A stretch of 64,000 bases of DNA from Citrobacter sp. wls619 (GCF_005281345.1 NZ_SZXJ01000042.1:21449-85448), one strand, 5' to 3'; shown: positions 35,908 through 45,960, counted from the first letter of the stretch. Notes: generated by a model not told the origin, from the letters alone. Numbers and translations are program-made.

Positions 35908-36818
35908 TAAGCTGTCTCTTCAGATGAGATGACATTTATTTGCTGACGGAAAGCCTGCGGCGTAACCTGGTACGTTTGACGGAATACTTTGCAAAAATAA
36001 CTGGTTTGTGAAAAGCCTAAATTTCGCGCAATACTGGCGATGCTCCAGTCGCTATGACAAAGTAACTCTTTGGCGCTCGCCATTCGCTGTTGATTTACCC
36101 ATGCGTTAAACCCTATCCCCTGATATTTTTTGAACAATTTGCTGAAATAGTAAGGACTGAGATAAACGTGAGAGGCAACATCTTCCAGACGCAGCTCGTC
36201 TGATAAATGCGCATCAATATAACGCAAGGCTTTCTTCATTTTACTGTCATGAGGGTTCGGGCTACGATTAGCCCGCACCGGCTCTGACTGTTGCGGATTG
36301 TCTTTGATTACGACGAAATTCAGTTGTTTTTTAAGACAATTTTCCACAATGAGCTTTAGCAAATCCGCGGAAGCAATAACCCGCGAATAGTCCATTTCCG
36401 GTACATTACGAAACTCACTCACCAGTTCGGGATCGGCTTGCCAACGGTCGTCCACGTTCAGAATATCCACCAGCCCCACGTCATTACTTAAGCGCACCTG
36501 ACCACATAAGACAAACCCTACCAGATGTCCCGCAATGACCAGCGGAATGGAGAAGTCGGTAAGTCCGGCATGGCAGCGATAAATGCAGGGTTGATCGGAT
36601 TTTGAAGCTTCCAGTCCCCCACAGCGATCGCTCATACGACATCGCGTACTATGTTGAGGATGCTGGCGCATCAACTGGCAAAAAGGGGTGAAATTAAAAA
36701 GCTCAGAAATTTCATCACCGTGAATATTGACAACCACAACAGCCAGACTGGTGGCCTGCGCAAAATCCTGTGCGATTTTATTAATGAGTTCTGAGTTCAG
36801 GGCACTCGCAGAAATCAT
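35907..36818 (-). CDS. pocR: PocR, AraC-family activator of the cob/cbi and pdu operons
   Basis: The 303-residue protein has an N-terminal PocR sensory domain (about 1-165) with conserved cysteines and CHAGLTDFSIPLVIAGHLVG, and a C-terminal AraC/XylS DNA-binding domain (about 205-295). That domain contains DVASHVYLSPYYFSKLFKKY and SIASIARNLGFSQTSYFCKV as the two helix-turn-helix units. In Salmonella PocR responds to 1,2-propanediol and activates both flanking operons. GAGAGG precedes ATG 36818. Its place between cbiA and pduF is the same as in Salmonella. Confidence 0.95.
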   Translation of the reverse strand: MISASALNSELINKIAQDFAQATSLAVVVVNIHGDEISELFNFTPFCQLMRQHPQHSTRCRMSDRCGGLEASKSDQPCIYRCHAGLTDFSIPLVIAGHLVGFVLCGQVRLSNDVGLVDILNVDDRWQADPELVSEFRNVPEMDYSRVIASADLLKLIVENCLKKQLNFVVIKDNPQQSEPVRANRSPNPHDSKMKKALRYIDAHLSDELRLEDVASHVYLSPYYFSKLFKKYQGIGFNAWVNQQRMASAKELLCHSDWSIASIARNLGFSQTSYFCKVFRQTYQVTPQAFRQQINVISSEETA

Positions 36819-36924
36819 GATAAAACCTCTCAGTTAATTTATTGTTATAAATAAAACATATTATTTACATCCGCTTTTCATCTCGCTATCCAAAGCAATG
36901 ATAAAAGGCGTATTCGAACATAAC

Positions 36925-36953
36925 AAAAGTCTCCCATTCTTGGGAGACTTTTT
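36925..36953 (-). terminator. Intrinsic terminator after pduF
   Basis: A 12-bp perfect stem (AAAAGTCTCCCA/TGGGAGACTTTT) with a four-base loop is flanked by A and T runs on both strands. It lies 68 bases past the pduF stop and upstream of pocR, so it can limit read-through from pduF into pocR. Confidence 0.8.
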
Positions 36954-37020
36954 AAGCGGTTCAGGAAACCTGATCACGAAAACAGTTATTACATTTCAAA
37001 AATAAACATTTTCCGTGAAG

Positions 37021-37830
37021 CTAACGCTCATTTTCCTCCAGCTTACAGCTATTACACGGTAAGTTTTTGCCAATAAAGTAACGATAAATTGCTGCCCCCG
37101 CACAAGCACCAATGATAGGTGCCACGATCGGGACAATAAAGTAAGGAATATCACGCCCCCCAGTCATCGCGACATCCCCCCAGCCCGCCATCCATGCGAA
37201 CAATTTAGGCCCAAAATCACGAGCCGGATTCATGGCAAATCCGGTAAGCGGCCCGGTAGAAGCCCCTAGAACAGCAACCAGAATACCGATCAGTAGTGGT
37301 GCTAACGGCCCCCGGGGAATCCCATTGCCATCATCGGTGAGCGCCATGATCATCCCCATCAGAATGGAGGTAATCACAACTTCCACCAGTGCAGCCTGCC
37401 AGACGCTGAGTGCAGCGGCAGGATAAGTACTAAATATGCTGGCAAGCTGCAAACTTTCGAGGCTGCCCCGCACCATGTGGTGGGCGGTTTCGTACTCGAT
37501 AAACAAACTGCCATACAACAAATAGGCGAGCAGAGCGCCACCAAAGGCGCCAGCCACCTGAGCAATGGAGTACGGCAACACTTTACGGCCAGGAAAACAG
37601 GCAAACAGCCACAGTGCGATGGTGATAGCGGGATTGAGATGCGCACCTGAGATCCCGGCAGTCAGATAAACAGCCAGTGAGATCCCCAGCCCCCATATAA
37701 TGCAGATCTCCCACAACCCTAAACTGGCACCGGCTACTTTCAGGGCGCTCAGGCATCCAATGCCAAAAAACAAAAATAATCCGGTACCCAAAAACTCGGC
37801 AATGCATTGCGCTTTTAGTGAATCGTTCAT
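37021..37830 (-). CDS. pduF: Propanediol diffusion facilitator
   Basis: The 269-residue protein is a six-helix member of the MIP/GlpF family with both pore motifs, HLNPAITIALW and AMNPARDFGPK. It admits 1,2-propanediol (and probably glycerol-like solutes) through the inner membrane. The C-terminus has two cysteines (LPCNSCKLEENER). GAAGGTG precedes ATG 37830. It is divergent from pduA across a 525-bp control region. Confidence 0.95.
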   Translation of the reverse strand: MNDSLKAQCIAEFLGTGLFLFFGIGCLSALKVAGASLGLWEICIIWGLGISLAVYLTAGISGAHLNPAITIALWLFACFPGRKVLPYSIAQVAGAFGGALLAYLLYGSLFIEYETAHHMVRGSLESLQLASIFSTYPAAALSVWQAALVEVVITSILMGMIMALTDDGNGIPRGPLAPLLIGILVAVLGASTGPLTGFAMNPARDFGPKLFAWMAGWGDVAMTGGRDIPYFIVPIVAPIIGACAGAAIYRYFIGKNLPCNSCKLEENER

Positions 37831-38355
37831 TGTGACACCTTCTAAGCAGAGTTCGTGTCTTTACCAGCGGTCTCCTTGCTGGCTCGTAGAATACTTCGAG
37901 ACTTACTATAAAAAGCGGTGTCGGCAAATTGTTGGCAACCTGAAGGCGGTATGTGCGTCAAAATCGTGTTGTGATAGCAAATTCTTGCCATCACCTTTAT
38001 AAAAACACGCCGCCGAATGGGCCGAATCCTTATTAAAAGCGCATTTATAAAATAATAAAATATTGCCTATAGCAGATTTTAATTTTCAAACAACCATCAC
38101 AATTTCATTTTCATCGCATAGCAAATGATATTTATCCTGTCACCTTCAAAAGTGTAAATATGGAATTAACATAACTAATTTGTCATATTAATAACTTTTA
38201 ATAAATCATTTAAAAACAATGTATTATGACAGATCGTAGCAATTTTATATCACCCTATCCTCACTATTTTTTCACTCACACTTTCAAGTCAGCCATTCTT
38301 TTTCCTCGCTTCTTTTTATAGTCATGAAAATCGGGACAACCCAGGCGAGGTCTTT
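37831..38355. other. 525-bp control region between pduF and pduA
   Basis: This strongly AT-rich stretch has no gene. It holds the divergent promoters for pduF and the pdu operon, where PocR and other regulators are known to act in Salmonella. ATAGCA(A/G)AT-like words recur at about 37973, 38069 and 38118, and the same word occurs in the palindrome after pocR. Whether these are binding sites is not shown. Confidence 0.5.
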
Positions 38356-38637
38356 ATGCAACAAGAAGCGTTAGGAATGGTAGAAACCAAAGGCTTAACT
38401 GCAGCCATAGAGGCCGCAGACGCAATGGTGAAATCAGCCAATGTGATGCTGGTCGGCTACGAAAAAATTGGTTCAGGGCTGGTAACAGTCATTGTTCGCG
38501 GGGATGTCGGCGCGGTTAAAGCAGCAACAGATGCCGGTGCCGCCGCCGCACGCAACGTGGGAGAAGTGAAAGCCGTACATGTGATCCCACGCCCTCACAC
38601 CGATGTCGAAAAAATCTTACCGAAGGGAATTAGCTAA
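38356..38637 (+). CDS. pduA: Microcompartment shell protein PduA
   Basis: This 93-residue single-domain BMC protein forms hexamers that tile the shell of the propanediol microcompartment. The pore loop KIGSG (in [12 protein letters not shown]), the opening [20 protein letters not shown] and the C-terminal [15 protein letters not shown] are typical. AGGCGAGG precedes ATG 38356. It is the first gene of the operon, and its stop overlaps the pduB start (TAATG). It is paralogous to PduJ at 44558. Confidence 0.97.
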
Positions 38638-39449
38638 TGAGCAGCAATGAGCTGGTTGAACAGATCATGGCGCAGGTGATTGCTCGTGTGGCAACGCCGG
38701 AACAGCAGGCTATCCCTGAAAATACTCACCCAACACGAGAAACGGCTATGGCAGAGAAAAGCTGCAGTTTAACGGAGTTTGTCGGTACTGCGATTGGCGA
38801 CACCGTCGGTCTGGTGATCGCCAACGTAGACAGTGCCTTACTGGATGCGATGAAACTTGAAAAACGCTATCGCTCCATCGGTATCCTCGGCGCGCGCACA
38901 GGCGCAGGCCCACACATCATGGCAGCCGATGAAGCGGTAAAAGCCACCAATACTGAAGTCGTCAGTATTGAGCTTCCTCGTGATACCAAAGGCGGCGCGG
39001 GTCACGGCTCGCTGATTATCTTAGGCGGTAACGACGTTTCTGACGTGAAGCGCGGGATTGAAGTTGCGCTGAAAGAGCTGGATCGCACCTTTGGCGATGT
39101 CTACGCCAATGAAGCCGGACACATCGAAATGCAATACACGGCGCGCGCCAGCTACGCGCTGGAAAAAGCCTTTGGTGCGCCAATTGGTCGTGCCTGTGGC
39201 GTTATCGTCGGTGCCCCGGCCTCCGTTGGTGTACTGATGGCCGATACGGCGCTGAAATCCGCCAATGTTGAAGTGGTGGCCTACAGTTCCCCCGCTCATG
39301 GCACCAGTTTCAGCAACGAAGCTATTCTGGTCATTTCCGGTGACTCCGGGGCTGTGCGCCAGGCCGTCATCTCAGCCCGTGAAATCGGTAAAACCGTGCT
39401 GGCGACCCTCGGCTCAGAACCCAAAAACGACCGTCCGTCCTATATCTGA
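38637..39449 (+). CDS. pduB: Microcompartment trimeric shell protein PduB (with PduB')
   Basis: The 270-residue protein contains two BMC domains and forms shell trimers. The N-terminal helix SSNELVEQIMAQVIARV looks like the peptide that binds shell to core. An internal ATG at 38748 (MAEKSCSLTEF) would give the shorter form PduB', known in Salmonella to arise from an internal start. The C-terminus LGSEPKNDRPSYI is as expected. The gene is coupled to pduA. Confidence 0.96.
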   Translation: MSSNELVEQIMAQVIARVATPEQQAIPENTHPTRETAMAEKSCSLTEFVGTAIGDTVGLVIANVDSALLDAMKLEKRYRSIGILGARTGAGPHIMAADEAVKATNTEVVSIELPRDTKGGAGHGSLIILGGNDVSDVKRGIEVALKELDRTFGDVYANEAGHIEMQYTARASYALEKAFGAPIGRACGVIVGAPASVGVLMADTALKSANVEVVAYSSPAHGTSFSNEAILVISGDSGAVRQAVISAREIGKTVLATLGSEPKNDRPSYI

Positions 39450-39467
39450 TATCAGTGAGGCTGATTC

Positions 39468-41132
39468 ATGAGATCGAAAAGATTTGAAGCACTGGCGAAA
39501 CGCCCTGTGAATCAGGACGGCTTCGTTAAGGAGTGGATCGAAGAAGGCTTCATTGCGATGGAAAGCCCGAACGACCCTAAGCCGTCGATTAAAATCGTCA
39601 ACGGAATGGTCACTGAACTGGACGGCAAATCCGCCAGTGAATTTGATCTGATTGACCACTTCATCGCGCGCTACGGTATTAACCTGGCTCGCGCTGAAGA
39701 GGTGATGGCGATGGACTCGGTTAAACTCGCCAATATGCTTTGCGACCCCAACGTCAAGCGTATGGACATTGTTCCTCTGACCACTGCAATGACGCCAGCG
39801 AAAATTGTGGAAGTGGTTTCGCACATGAACGTCGTTGAGATGATGATGGCAATGCAGAAAATGCGTGCCCGCCGTACCCCGTCTCAACAAGCGCACGTGA
39901 CTAACGTCAAAGACAACCCGGTACAGATTGCCGCCGATGCGGCAGAAGGTGCCTGGCGTGGATTTGATGAGCAGGAAACGACCGTTGCTGTTGCGCGTTA
40001 CGCGCCGTTTAACGCGATTGCTCTGCTGGTAGGTTCGCAGGTTGGACGCCCTGGCGTGTTAACTCAGTGTTCTCTGGAAGAAGCCACCGAGCTGAAACTC
40101 GGCATGTTGGGCCACACCTGTTACGCAGAAACCATCTCCGTCTACGGTACTGAACCCGTCTTTACCGACGGTGACGACACGCCATGGTCAAAAGGTTTTC
40201 TGGCCTCTTCTTACGCTTCACGCGGCCTGAAAATGCGCTTCACTTCTGGTTCCGGTTCAGAAGTTCAGATGGGCTACGCCGAAGGCAAATCGATGCTTTA
40301 TCTGGAAGCGCGCTGCATTTACATCACCAAAGCAGCTGGCGTTCAGGGTTTGCAAAACGGTTCCGTAAGCTGCATTGGCGTACCTTCAGCCGTGCCATCA
40401 GGTATTCGCGCGGTGCTGGCAGAAAACCTGATCTGTTCGTCACTGGATCTGGAGTGCGCCTCCAGTAATGACCAGACCTTTACCCACTCCGATATGCGTC
40501 GTACTGCTCGTCTGCTGATGCAATTCTTGCCGGGTACAGATTTCATTTCATCTGGTTATTCCGCTGTTCCGAACTACGACAACATGTTCGCCGGTTCCAA
40601 CGAGGACGCCGAAGATTTTGACGATTACAACGTCATCCAGCGCGATCTGAAAGTCGACGGTGGTCTGCGTCCGGTGCGTGAAGAAGACGTTATCGCCATT
40701 CGCAATAAAGCGGCTCGCGCGCTGCAGGCCGTTTTCGCCGGGATGGGATTACCGCCAATCACCGACGAAGAAGTCGAGGCCGCGACCTACGCCCACGGTT
40801 CAAAAGATATGCCTGAGCGTAACATCGTTGAAGACATCAAATTTGCGCAAGAGATCATCAATAAAAACCGTAACGGCCTGGAAGTGGTTAAAGCCCTTGC
40901 TCAGGGTGGGTTTACCGATGTGGCGCAAGACATGCTCAACATCCAAAAAGCCAAGTTAACCGGAGACTATCTGCATACCTCCGCCATTATCGTCGGCGAC
41001 GGACAAGTGCTTTCCGCAGTGAATGACGTCAACGATTATGCCGGTCCGGCAACAGGTTATCGCCTGCAAGGCGAACGCTGGGAAGAAATTAAAAACATCC
41101 CTGGCGCACTTGATCCCAACGAGCTTGGCTAA
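39468..41132 (+). CDS. pduC: Propanediol dehydratase large subunit
   Basis: The 554-residue alpha subunit of adenosylcobalamin-dependent diol dehydratase carries the TIM barrel that binds propanediol, K+ and part of the cofactor. It begins MRSKRFEALAKRPVNQDGFV, has GSGSEVQMGYAEGKSMLYLE in the barrel and ends WEEIKNIPGALDPNELG. With PduD and PduE it converts 1,2-propanediol to propionaldehyde inside the microcompartment. It is 18 bases after pduB. Confidence 0.98.
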   Translation: MRSKRFEALAKRPVNQDGFVKEWIEEGFIAMESPNDPKPSIKIVNGMVTELDGKSASEFDLIDHFIARYGINLARAEEVMAMDSVKLANMLCDPNVKRMDIVPLTTAMTPAKIVEVVSHMNVVEMMMAMQKMRARRTPSQQAHVTNVKDNPVQIAADAAEGAWRGFDEQETTVAVARYAPFNAIALLVGSQVGRPGVLTQCSLEEATELKLGMLGHTCYAETISVYGTEPVFTDGDDTPWSKGFLASSYASRGLKMRFTSGSGSEVQMGYAEGKSMLYLEARCIYITKAAGVQGLQNGSVSCIGVPSAVPSGIRAVLAENLICSSLDLECASSNDQTFTHSDMRRTARLLMQFLPGTDFISSGYSAVPNYDNMFAGSNEDAEDFDDYNVIQRDLKVDGGLRPVREEDVIAIRNKAARALQAVFAGMGLPPITDEEVEAATYAHGSKDMPERNIVEDIKFAQEIINKNRNGLEVVKALAQGGFTDVAQDMLNIQKAKLTGDYLHTSAIIVGDGQVLSAVNDVNDYAGPATGYRLQGERWEEIKNIPGALDPNELG

Positions 41133-41142
41133 GGGGTGAACA

Positions 41143-41817
41143 ATGGAAATCAATGAAAAACTGCTGCGTCAGATAATTGAGGATGTGCTGGCTGAAATGC
41201 AGACCAGCGATAAACCTGTTTCTTTTCGCGCTTCGGCCGCGACCAGTGCACCGCAGGCTGCAACAGTACAGGATGACAGTTTTCTGACCGAAATTGGCGA
41301 AGCCAAACAAGGTCAGCAGCAGGACGAAGTCATTATTGCCGTAGGCCCGGCGTTTGGACTCTCACAAACCGTCAATATCGTCGGTATTCCGCACAAGAAT
41401 ATTTTGCGCGAAGTGATAGCCGGTATTGAGGAAGAGGGAATTAAAGCACGCGTAATCCGCTGTTTTAAATCTTCCGATGTTGCGTTTGTGGCTGTGGAAG
41501 GTAACCGCCTGAGTGGTTCCGGGATCTCAATTGGCATCCAGTCCAAAGGCACCACGGTTATCCACCAGCAAGGATTACCGCCGCTTTCTAACCTGGAGTT
41601 GTTCCCACAGGCGCCGTTGCTGACGCTGGAAACCTACCGTCAGATTGGTAAGAACGCCGCACGTTACGCCAAGCGTGAGTCTCCGCAACCGGTCCCGACG
41701 CTGAATGACCAAATGGCGCGTCCGAAGTATCAGGCGAAATCAGCCATTTTGCACATTAAAGAGACCAAATACGTCGTGACGGGCAAAAACCCGCAGGAAC
41801 TGCGCGTGGCGCTTTGA
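41143..41817 (+). CDS. pduD: Propanediol dehydratase medium subunit
   Basis: The 224-residue beta subunit supplies the B12-binding Rossmann-like part. Its N-terminus ([19 protein letters not shown]) is the amphipathic helix that directs the enzyme into the microcompartment, absent from non-compartment glycerol dehydratases. [19 protein letters not shown] and [18 protein letters not shown] are conserved cofactor contacts. The gene is 10 bases after pduC. Confidence 0.97.
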   Translation: MEINEKLLRQIIEDVLAEMQTSDKPVSFRASAATSAPQAATVQDDSFLTEIGEAKQGQQQDEVIIAVGPAFGLSQTVNIVGIPHKNILREVIAGIEEEGIKARVIRCFKSSDVAFVAVEGNRLSGSGISIGIQSKGTTVIHQQGLPPLSNLELFPQAPLLTLETYRQIGKNAARYAKRESPQPVPTLNDQMARPKYQAKSAILHIKETKYVVTGKNPQELRVAL

Positions 41818-41831
41818 TAAAGGATAACTCC

Positions 41832-42350
41832 ATGAATACCGACGCAATTGAATCGATGGTTCGGGATGTGTTGAGCCGGATGAACAGCCTGCAAGGAGAA
41901 ACAACCTCTCCCGTTACGGCAGCAGCTCCAGCACATACCGCAAAAGTCACGGATTACCCGCTGGCGAATAAGCATCCTGAGTGGGTCAAAACCGCAACCA
42001 ACAAAACGTTGGATGACTTCACGCTCGAAAATGTTCTGAGCAATAAAGTGACCGCGCAGGATATGCGTATCACGCCTGAAACGCTGCGTATTCAAGCGGA
42101 CATCGCCAAAGACGCCGGCCGTGACAGACTGGCGATGAACTTCGAACGTGCAGCCGAACTGACTGCTGTACCTGACGACCGCATTCTTGAGATCTACAAC
42201 GCGCTACGTCCTTATCGCTCAACGAAAGACGAGTTGATGGCCATCGCCGACGATCTGGAGAGTCGCTATCAGGCGAAGATCTGTGCCGCGTTCGTTCGTG
42301 AAGCAGCAGCGCTGTATGTAGAGCGTAAGAAACTTAAAGGCGACGACTAA
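41832..42350 (+). CDS. pduE: Propanediol dehydratase small subunit
   Basis: The 172-residue gamma subunit completes the alpha2-beta2-gamma2 diol dehydratase. It begins with a short amphipathic helix (MNTDAIESMVRDVLSRM) resembling encapsulation peptides, and has YPLANKHPEWVKTATNKTLD and the VREAAALYVERKKLKGDD end. ATG 41832 follows AAGGATAACTCC; the open frame extends six codons upstream into the pduD end but without a better ribosome site. Confidence 0.96.
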   Translation: MNTDAIESMVRDVLSRMNSLQGETTSPVTAAAPAHTAKVTDYPLANKHPEWVKTATNKTLDDFTLENVLSNKVTAQDMRITPETLRIQADIAKDAGRDRLAMNFERAAELTAVPDDRILEIYNALRPYRSTKDELMAIADDLESRYQAKICAAFVREAAALYVERKKLKGDD

Positions 42351-42365
42351 CGTCAGGGTGAAACG

Positions 42366-44198
42366 ATGCGATATATAGCTGGCATTGATATAGGAAACTC
42401 ATCAACGGAAGTCGCACTGGCAACCCTGGATGAGACTGGCGCGCTGAGCATCACCGGCAGCGCACTGGCGGAAACCACCGGGATTAAAGGCACATTACGT
42501 AATGTGTTTGGCATTCAGGAGGCACTTACGCTGGCGGCAAAAAACGCCGGTATCAATGTCAGCGATATTTCGCTCATCCGTATTAACGAAGCCACTCCGG
42601 TCATTGGTGACGTGGCGATGGAAACGATAACCGAAACCATCATCACAGAATCCACCATGATCGGCCATAACCCTAAAACGCCGGGCGGTGTCGGGTTAGG
42701 CGTGGGCGTCACTATTACGCCGGAAGACCTCCTCAGTCGTCCGGCGGATACGCCCTATATTCTGGTCGTATCATCGGCTTTCGATTTTGCCGATGTCGCC
42801 ACGATGATTAATGCCTCCGTCCGTGCCGGATACCGGTTAACCGGCGTTATTTTGCAGCAGGACGATGGCGTGCTGGTCAGTAATCGTCTGACTCATCCCC
42901 TGCCCATCGTTGATGAAGTCCGCCATATCGATCGCATCCCGCTGGGCATGCTGGCCGCCATTGAGGTCGCTGTTCCAGGTAAGGTTATCGAAACCCTTTC
43001 TAACCCGTACGGAATCGCGACTGTCTTTAGCCTTAGCGCAGAAGAGACCAAAAATATTGTCCCCATGGCCCGCGCACTGATTGGCAACCGTTCTGCGGTA
43101 GTGGTGAAAACGCCGTCAGGTGATGTGAAGGCTCGTGCAATACCAGCCGGAAACCTGGAACTGCAATCGCAAGGACGAACCGTGCGCGTCGACGTCGCGG
43201 CAGGTGCCGACGCGATTATGAAAGCGGTTGGCGAATGCCCGAAGCTGGATAACGTCACCGGAGAGGCGGGAACCAATATTGGCGGCATGCTGGAGCACGT
43301 TCGCCAGACAATGGCCGAATTAACCAACAAACCCAGTCATGAAATTTTTATTCAGGATCTGTTGGCCGTTGATACTTCAGTTCCCGTCAGCGTGACCGGG
43401 GGACTTGCCGGCGAGTTTTCACTGGAACAGGCCGTTGGTATTGCTTCGATGGTGAAATCAGATCGTCTGCAAATGGCGATGATTGCCCAGGAAATCACGC
43501 AAAAACTCAACATTGACGTGCAGGTTGGTGGTGCTGAAGCCGAAGCCGCTATTCTGGGCGCCTTAACCACACCGGGTACCACACGCCCACTGGCTATTCT
43601 GGATCTTGGGGCCGGATCGACTGACGCCTCTATCATTAATCCTAAGGGCGACATTATTGCCACACACCTGGCGGGTGCAGGCGATATGGTCACGATGATT
43701 ATTGCCCGCGAACTGGGTCTGGATGACCGCTATCTGGCGGAAGAAATCAAGAAGTACCCGCTGGCGAAAGTGGAGAGTTTATTCCACCTGCGCCACGAAG
43801 ATGGCAGCGTCCAGTTCTTCCCAACGCCTCTCCCGCCGACCGTCTTCGCTCGCGTATGCGTTGTAAAACCGGATGAACTGGTGCCACTGCCCGGCGATCT
43901 GGCGCTGGAAAAAGTGCGTGCCATTCGCCGCAGCGCTAAAGAGCGTGTTTTTGTTACCAACGCGCTGAGAGCGTTGCGACAGGTTAGCCCAACCGGGAAT
44001 ATTCGGGACATTCCTTTTGTCGTTCTTGTTGGAGGTTCCTCGCTGGACTTCGAAGTTCCGCAACTGGTTACTGATGCACTGGCTCATTATCGCCTGGTCG
44101 CGGGTCGCGGCAATATTCGGGGCACGGAAGGCCCGCGCAACGCGGTTGCGACGGGGTTAATTCTCTCCTGGTACAAGGCATTCGCTCATGGAAAGTAA
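42366..44198 (+). CDS. pduG: Diol dehydratase reactivase large subunit
   Basis: The 610-residue chaperone-like ATPase, with PduH, exchanges damaged cobalamin on diol dehydratase for fresh cofactor. It has actin/Hsp70-like motifs: IAGIDIGNSSTEVALA at the start, LAILDLGAGSTDASII (about 410-425) and VVLVGGSSLDFEVP near the C-terminus. It overlaps pduH by 11 bases. Length matches the Salmonella protein (610). Confidence 0.97.
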   Translation: MRYIAGIDIGNSSTEVALATLDETGALSITGSALAETTGIKGTLRNVFGIQEALTLAAKNAGINVSDISLIRINEATPVIGDVAMETITETIITESTMIGHNPKTPGGVGLGVGVTITPEDLLSRPADTPYILVVSSAFDFADVATMINASVRAGYRLTGVILQQDDGVLVSNRLTHPLPIVDEVRHIDRIPLGMLAAIEVAVPGKVIETLSNPYGIATVFSLSAEETKNIVPMARALIGNRSAVVVKTPSGDVKARAIPAGNLELQSQGRTVRVDVAAGADAIMKAVGECPKLDNVTGEAGTNIGGMLEHVRQTMAELTNKPSHEIFIQDLLAVDTSVPVSVTGGLAGEFSLEQAVGIASMVKSDRLQMAMIAQEITQKLNIDVQVGGAEAEAAILGALTTPGTTRPLAILDLGAGSTDASIINPKGDIIATHLAGAGDMVTMIIARELGLDDRYLAEEIKKYPLAKVESLFHLRHEDGSVQFFPTPLPPTVFARVCVVKPDELVPLPGDLALEKVRAIRRSAKERVFVTNALRALRQVSPTGNIRDIPFVVLVGGSSLDFEVPQLVTDALAHYRLVAGRGNIRGTEGPRNAVATGLILSWYKAFAHGK

Positions 44199-44538
44199 CC
44201 TCACGGCACCCGCTATCGTGATAGTCGCCATGGGTGACTGCGCAAACATCTGGAATGACGTTCTGCTGGGCATTGAAGAAGAAGGTATCCCCTTCGTGAT
44301 TCAACAGACTCACTCGACTGACATTATCCACAACGCATGGCTGGCCGCCTGTCAGTCACCGTTGCTGGTCGGCATTGGATGCAGCCAGGAAAAGCTGGTT
44401 GTGCACTATAAGAATCTACCCACCTCAGCGCCACTTTTTACGCTGATATATCAACAAAATAGCCACGCTCGCCGGAGCATCGGTAATAACGCTGCGCGAC
44501 TGGTAAAAGGCATCCCCTTTCGGGACTGCCACTCATAA
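44188..44538 (+). CDS. pduH: Diol dehydratase reactivase small subunit
   Basis: The 116-residue protein resembles the dehydratase beta subunit fold and forms the reactivase with Pdu[13 protein letters not shown] and [20 protein letters not shown] are the recognisable segments. The ATG overlaps the end of pduG by 11 bases, so stoichiometric translation is likely. pduJ follows 19 bases later. Confidence 0.95.
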   Translation: MESNLTAPAIVIVAMGDCANIWNDVLLGIEEEGIPFVIQQTHSTDIIHNAWLAACQSPLLVGIGCSQEKLVVHYKNLPTSAPLFTLIYQQNSHARRSIGNNAARLVKGIPFRDCHS

Positions 44539-44557
44539 TCCACAGGAGAAAAGCAGT

Positions 44558-44833
44558 ATGAATAACGCACTGGGACTGGTTGAAACAAAAGGGCTTGTCG
44601 GCGCTATTGAAGCCGCTGATGCCATGGTGAAATCCGCAAATGTGCAGTTGGTTGGTTACGAAAAAATTGGCTCAGGACTTATCACCGTGATGGTCCGCGG
44701 GGATGTCGGTGCCGTAAAAGCGGCAGTAGATGCAGGAAGCGCAGCAGCGAGCGCTGTTGGAGAGGTGAAATCCTGTCACGTTATTCCACGTCCACACAGC
44801 GACGTTGAAGCCATTTTACCTAAATCCGCATAA
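44558..44833 (+). CDS. pduJ: Microcompartment shell protein PduJ
   Basis: This 91-residue BMC-domain hexamer protein is nearly identical in sequence to PduA, including the KIGSG pore loop and the [16 protein letters not shown] ending. It is the most abundant shell tile in known Pdu microcompartments. CAGGAG precedes the ATG. Its closeness to PduA at 38356 shows an old duplication within the operon. Confidence 0.97.
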   Translation: MNNALGLVETKGLVGAIEAADAMVKSANVQLVGYEKIGSGLITVMVRGDVGAVKAAVDAGSAAASAVGEVKSCHVIPRPHSDVEAILPKSA

Positions 44834-44857
44834 ATCGCCGTAAACAAGGAGCACAGC

Positions 44858-45328
44858 GTGAAGCAATCACTGGGATTACTTGAAGTTAGTGGTCTGGCAT
44901 TAGCCATCAGTTGCGCGGACGTCATGGCGAAAGCCGCTTCCATCACGCTGGTGGGCCTCGAAAAAACCAACGGCTCAGGCTGGACGGTGATCAAAATCAT
45001 CGGGGATGTGGCCTCCGTTCAGGCGGCTATATCCACCGGTGCTAATTTAGCAGAACTGCGAAATGGACTGGTCGCGCACAGGGTCATTTCCAGGCCGGGA
45101 GAAGGCATTCTTTCCCACAGTGTGCCCGTGCAGCCTGAGCCAACGCCAGCAGCGATACCTGATGTATCGCAAGAGCAAGAAGAGATGGCTACAGAAATTG
45201 CATTACCTGAAGCCGCGCAACAGGCAGAGTTGATTAGCTGCAATCTGTGTCTTGACCCTGCCTGCCCTCGCCAGAAGGGCGAGCCACGCGCTCTCTGCCT
45301 GCACTCGGGCAAACGAGGTGAAGCGTAA
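44858..45328 (+). CDS. pduK: Microcompartment shell protein PduK
   Basis: The 156-residue protein has an N-terminal BMC domain (about 1-90), a proline-rich linker and a cysteine-rich tail reading CNLCLDPACPRQKGEPRALC, likely a metal site. The BMC pore loop differs from PduA (NGSG in place of KIGSG). Its exact role is minor shell component. The stop overlaps the pduL start (TAATG). Confidence 0.94.
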   Translation: MKQSLGLLEVSGLALAISCADVMAKAASITLVGLEKTNGSGWTVIKIIGDVASVQAAISTGANLAELRNGLVAHRVISRPGEGILSHSVPVQPEPTPAAIPDVSQEQEEMATEIALPEAAQQAELISCNLCLDPACPRQKGEPRALCLHSGKRGEA

Positions 45329-45960
45329 TGGATAAACAGCAACTGGAAACAACGGTCAGTAAAGTACTGGATGAAATGCGTGAACGCCCTATTCCTCTCG
45401 GGATTTCGAATCGCCACATCCACCTTTGCGCCGAGGACTACACTCGCCTGTTCCCTAATCAGCCGATTAGCGAGAAAAAGGGCCTGTTGCAGCCCGGACA
45501 ATATGCCGCAGATCAGACCGTCACGCTGGTCGGACCGAAAGGTCAGTTAAAGAATGTGCGTTTGCTTGGTCCACTGCGTAGTACTAGCCAGGTGGAGATA
45601 TCGCGTACCGACGCCCGCACATTAGGTATCGCAGCACCGCTGCGCATGTCAGGTAATATTCAGGGAACGCCTGGCATTCGTCTTATCAGCCCCTTTGCTG
45701 AACTGGAGTTACCCTCCGGGGTTATTGTTGCCCAGCGACATATCCATATGTCGCCGCTGGATGCGCTGATACTGCGTGTCTCTCATGGAGATAAAGTTTC
45801 CGTGGCTATCAATGGCGATGATCGACGACTGATTTTCGATAATGTCGCCGTACGCGTTTCACCGGATATGCGCCTTGAGATGCATATCGATACAGACGAA
45901 GCCAATGCCGCAGGCGCTGATAATCCGCAGGCATTTGCCACATTGGTGACTCCACGATGA
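45328..45960 (+). CDS. pduL: Phosphate propanoyltransferase
   Basis: The 210-residue enzyme converts propionyl-CoA and phosphate to propionyl-phosphate, recycling CoA inside the microcompartment. Two metal-binding histidine motifs, ISNRHIHLC (about 26-34) and VAQRHIHMSP, define the PduL family, unrelated to Pta. The N-terminal helix DKQQLETTVSKVLDEM is an encapsulation-type peptide. It overlaps pduK and pduM. Confidence 0.96.
   Translation: MDKQQLETTVSKVLDEMRERPIPLGISNRHIHLCAEDYTRLFPNQPISEKKGLLQPGQYAADQTVTLVGPKGQLKNVRLLGPLRSTSQVEISRTDARTLGIAAPLRMSGNIQGTPGIRLISPFAELELPSGVIVAQRHIHMSPLDALILRVSHGDKVSVAINGDDRRLIFDNVAVRVSPDMRLEMHIDTDEANAAGADNPQAFATLVTPR

Noticed and set aside
37960..38000. CRP-like half site TTGTGATAGC before pduA
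   Set aside because: Only one half of the palindrome is good; the second half does not fit TCACA at the right spacing.
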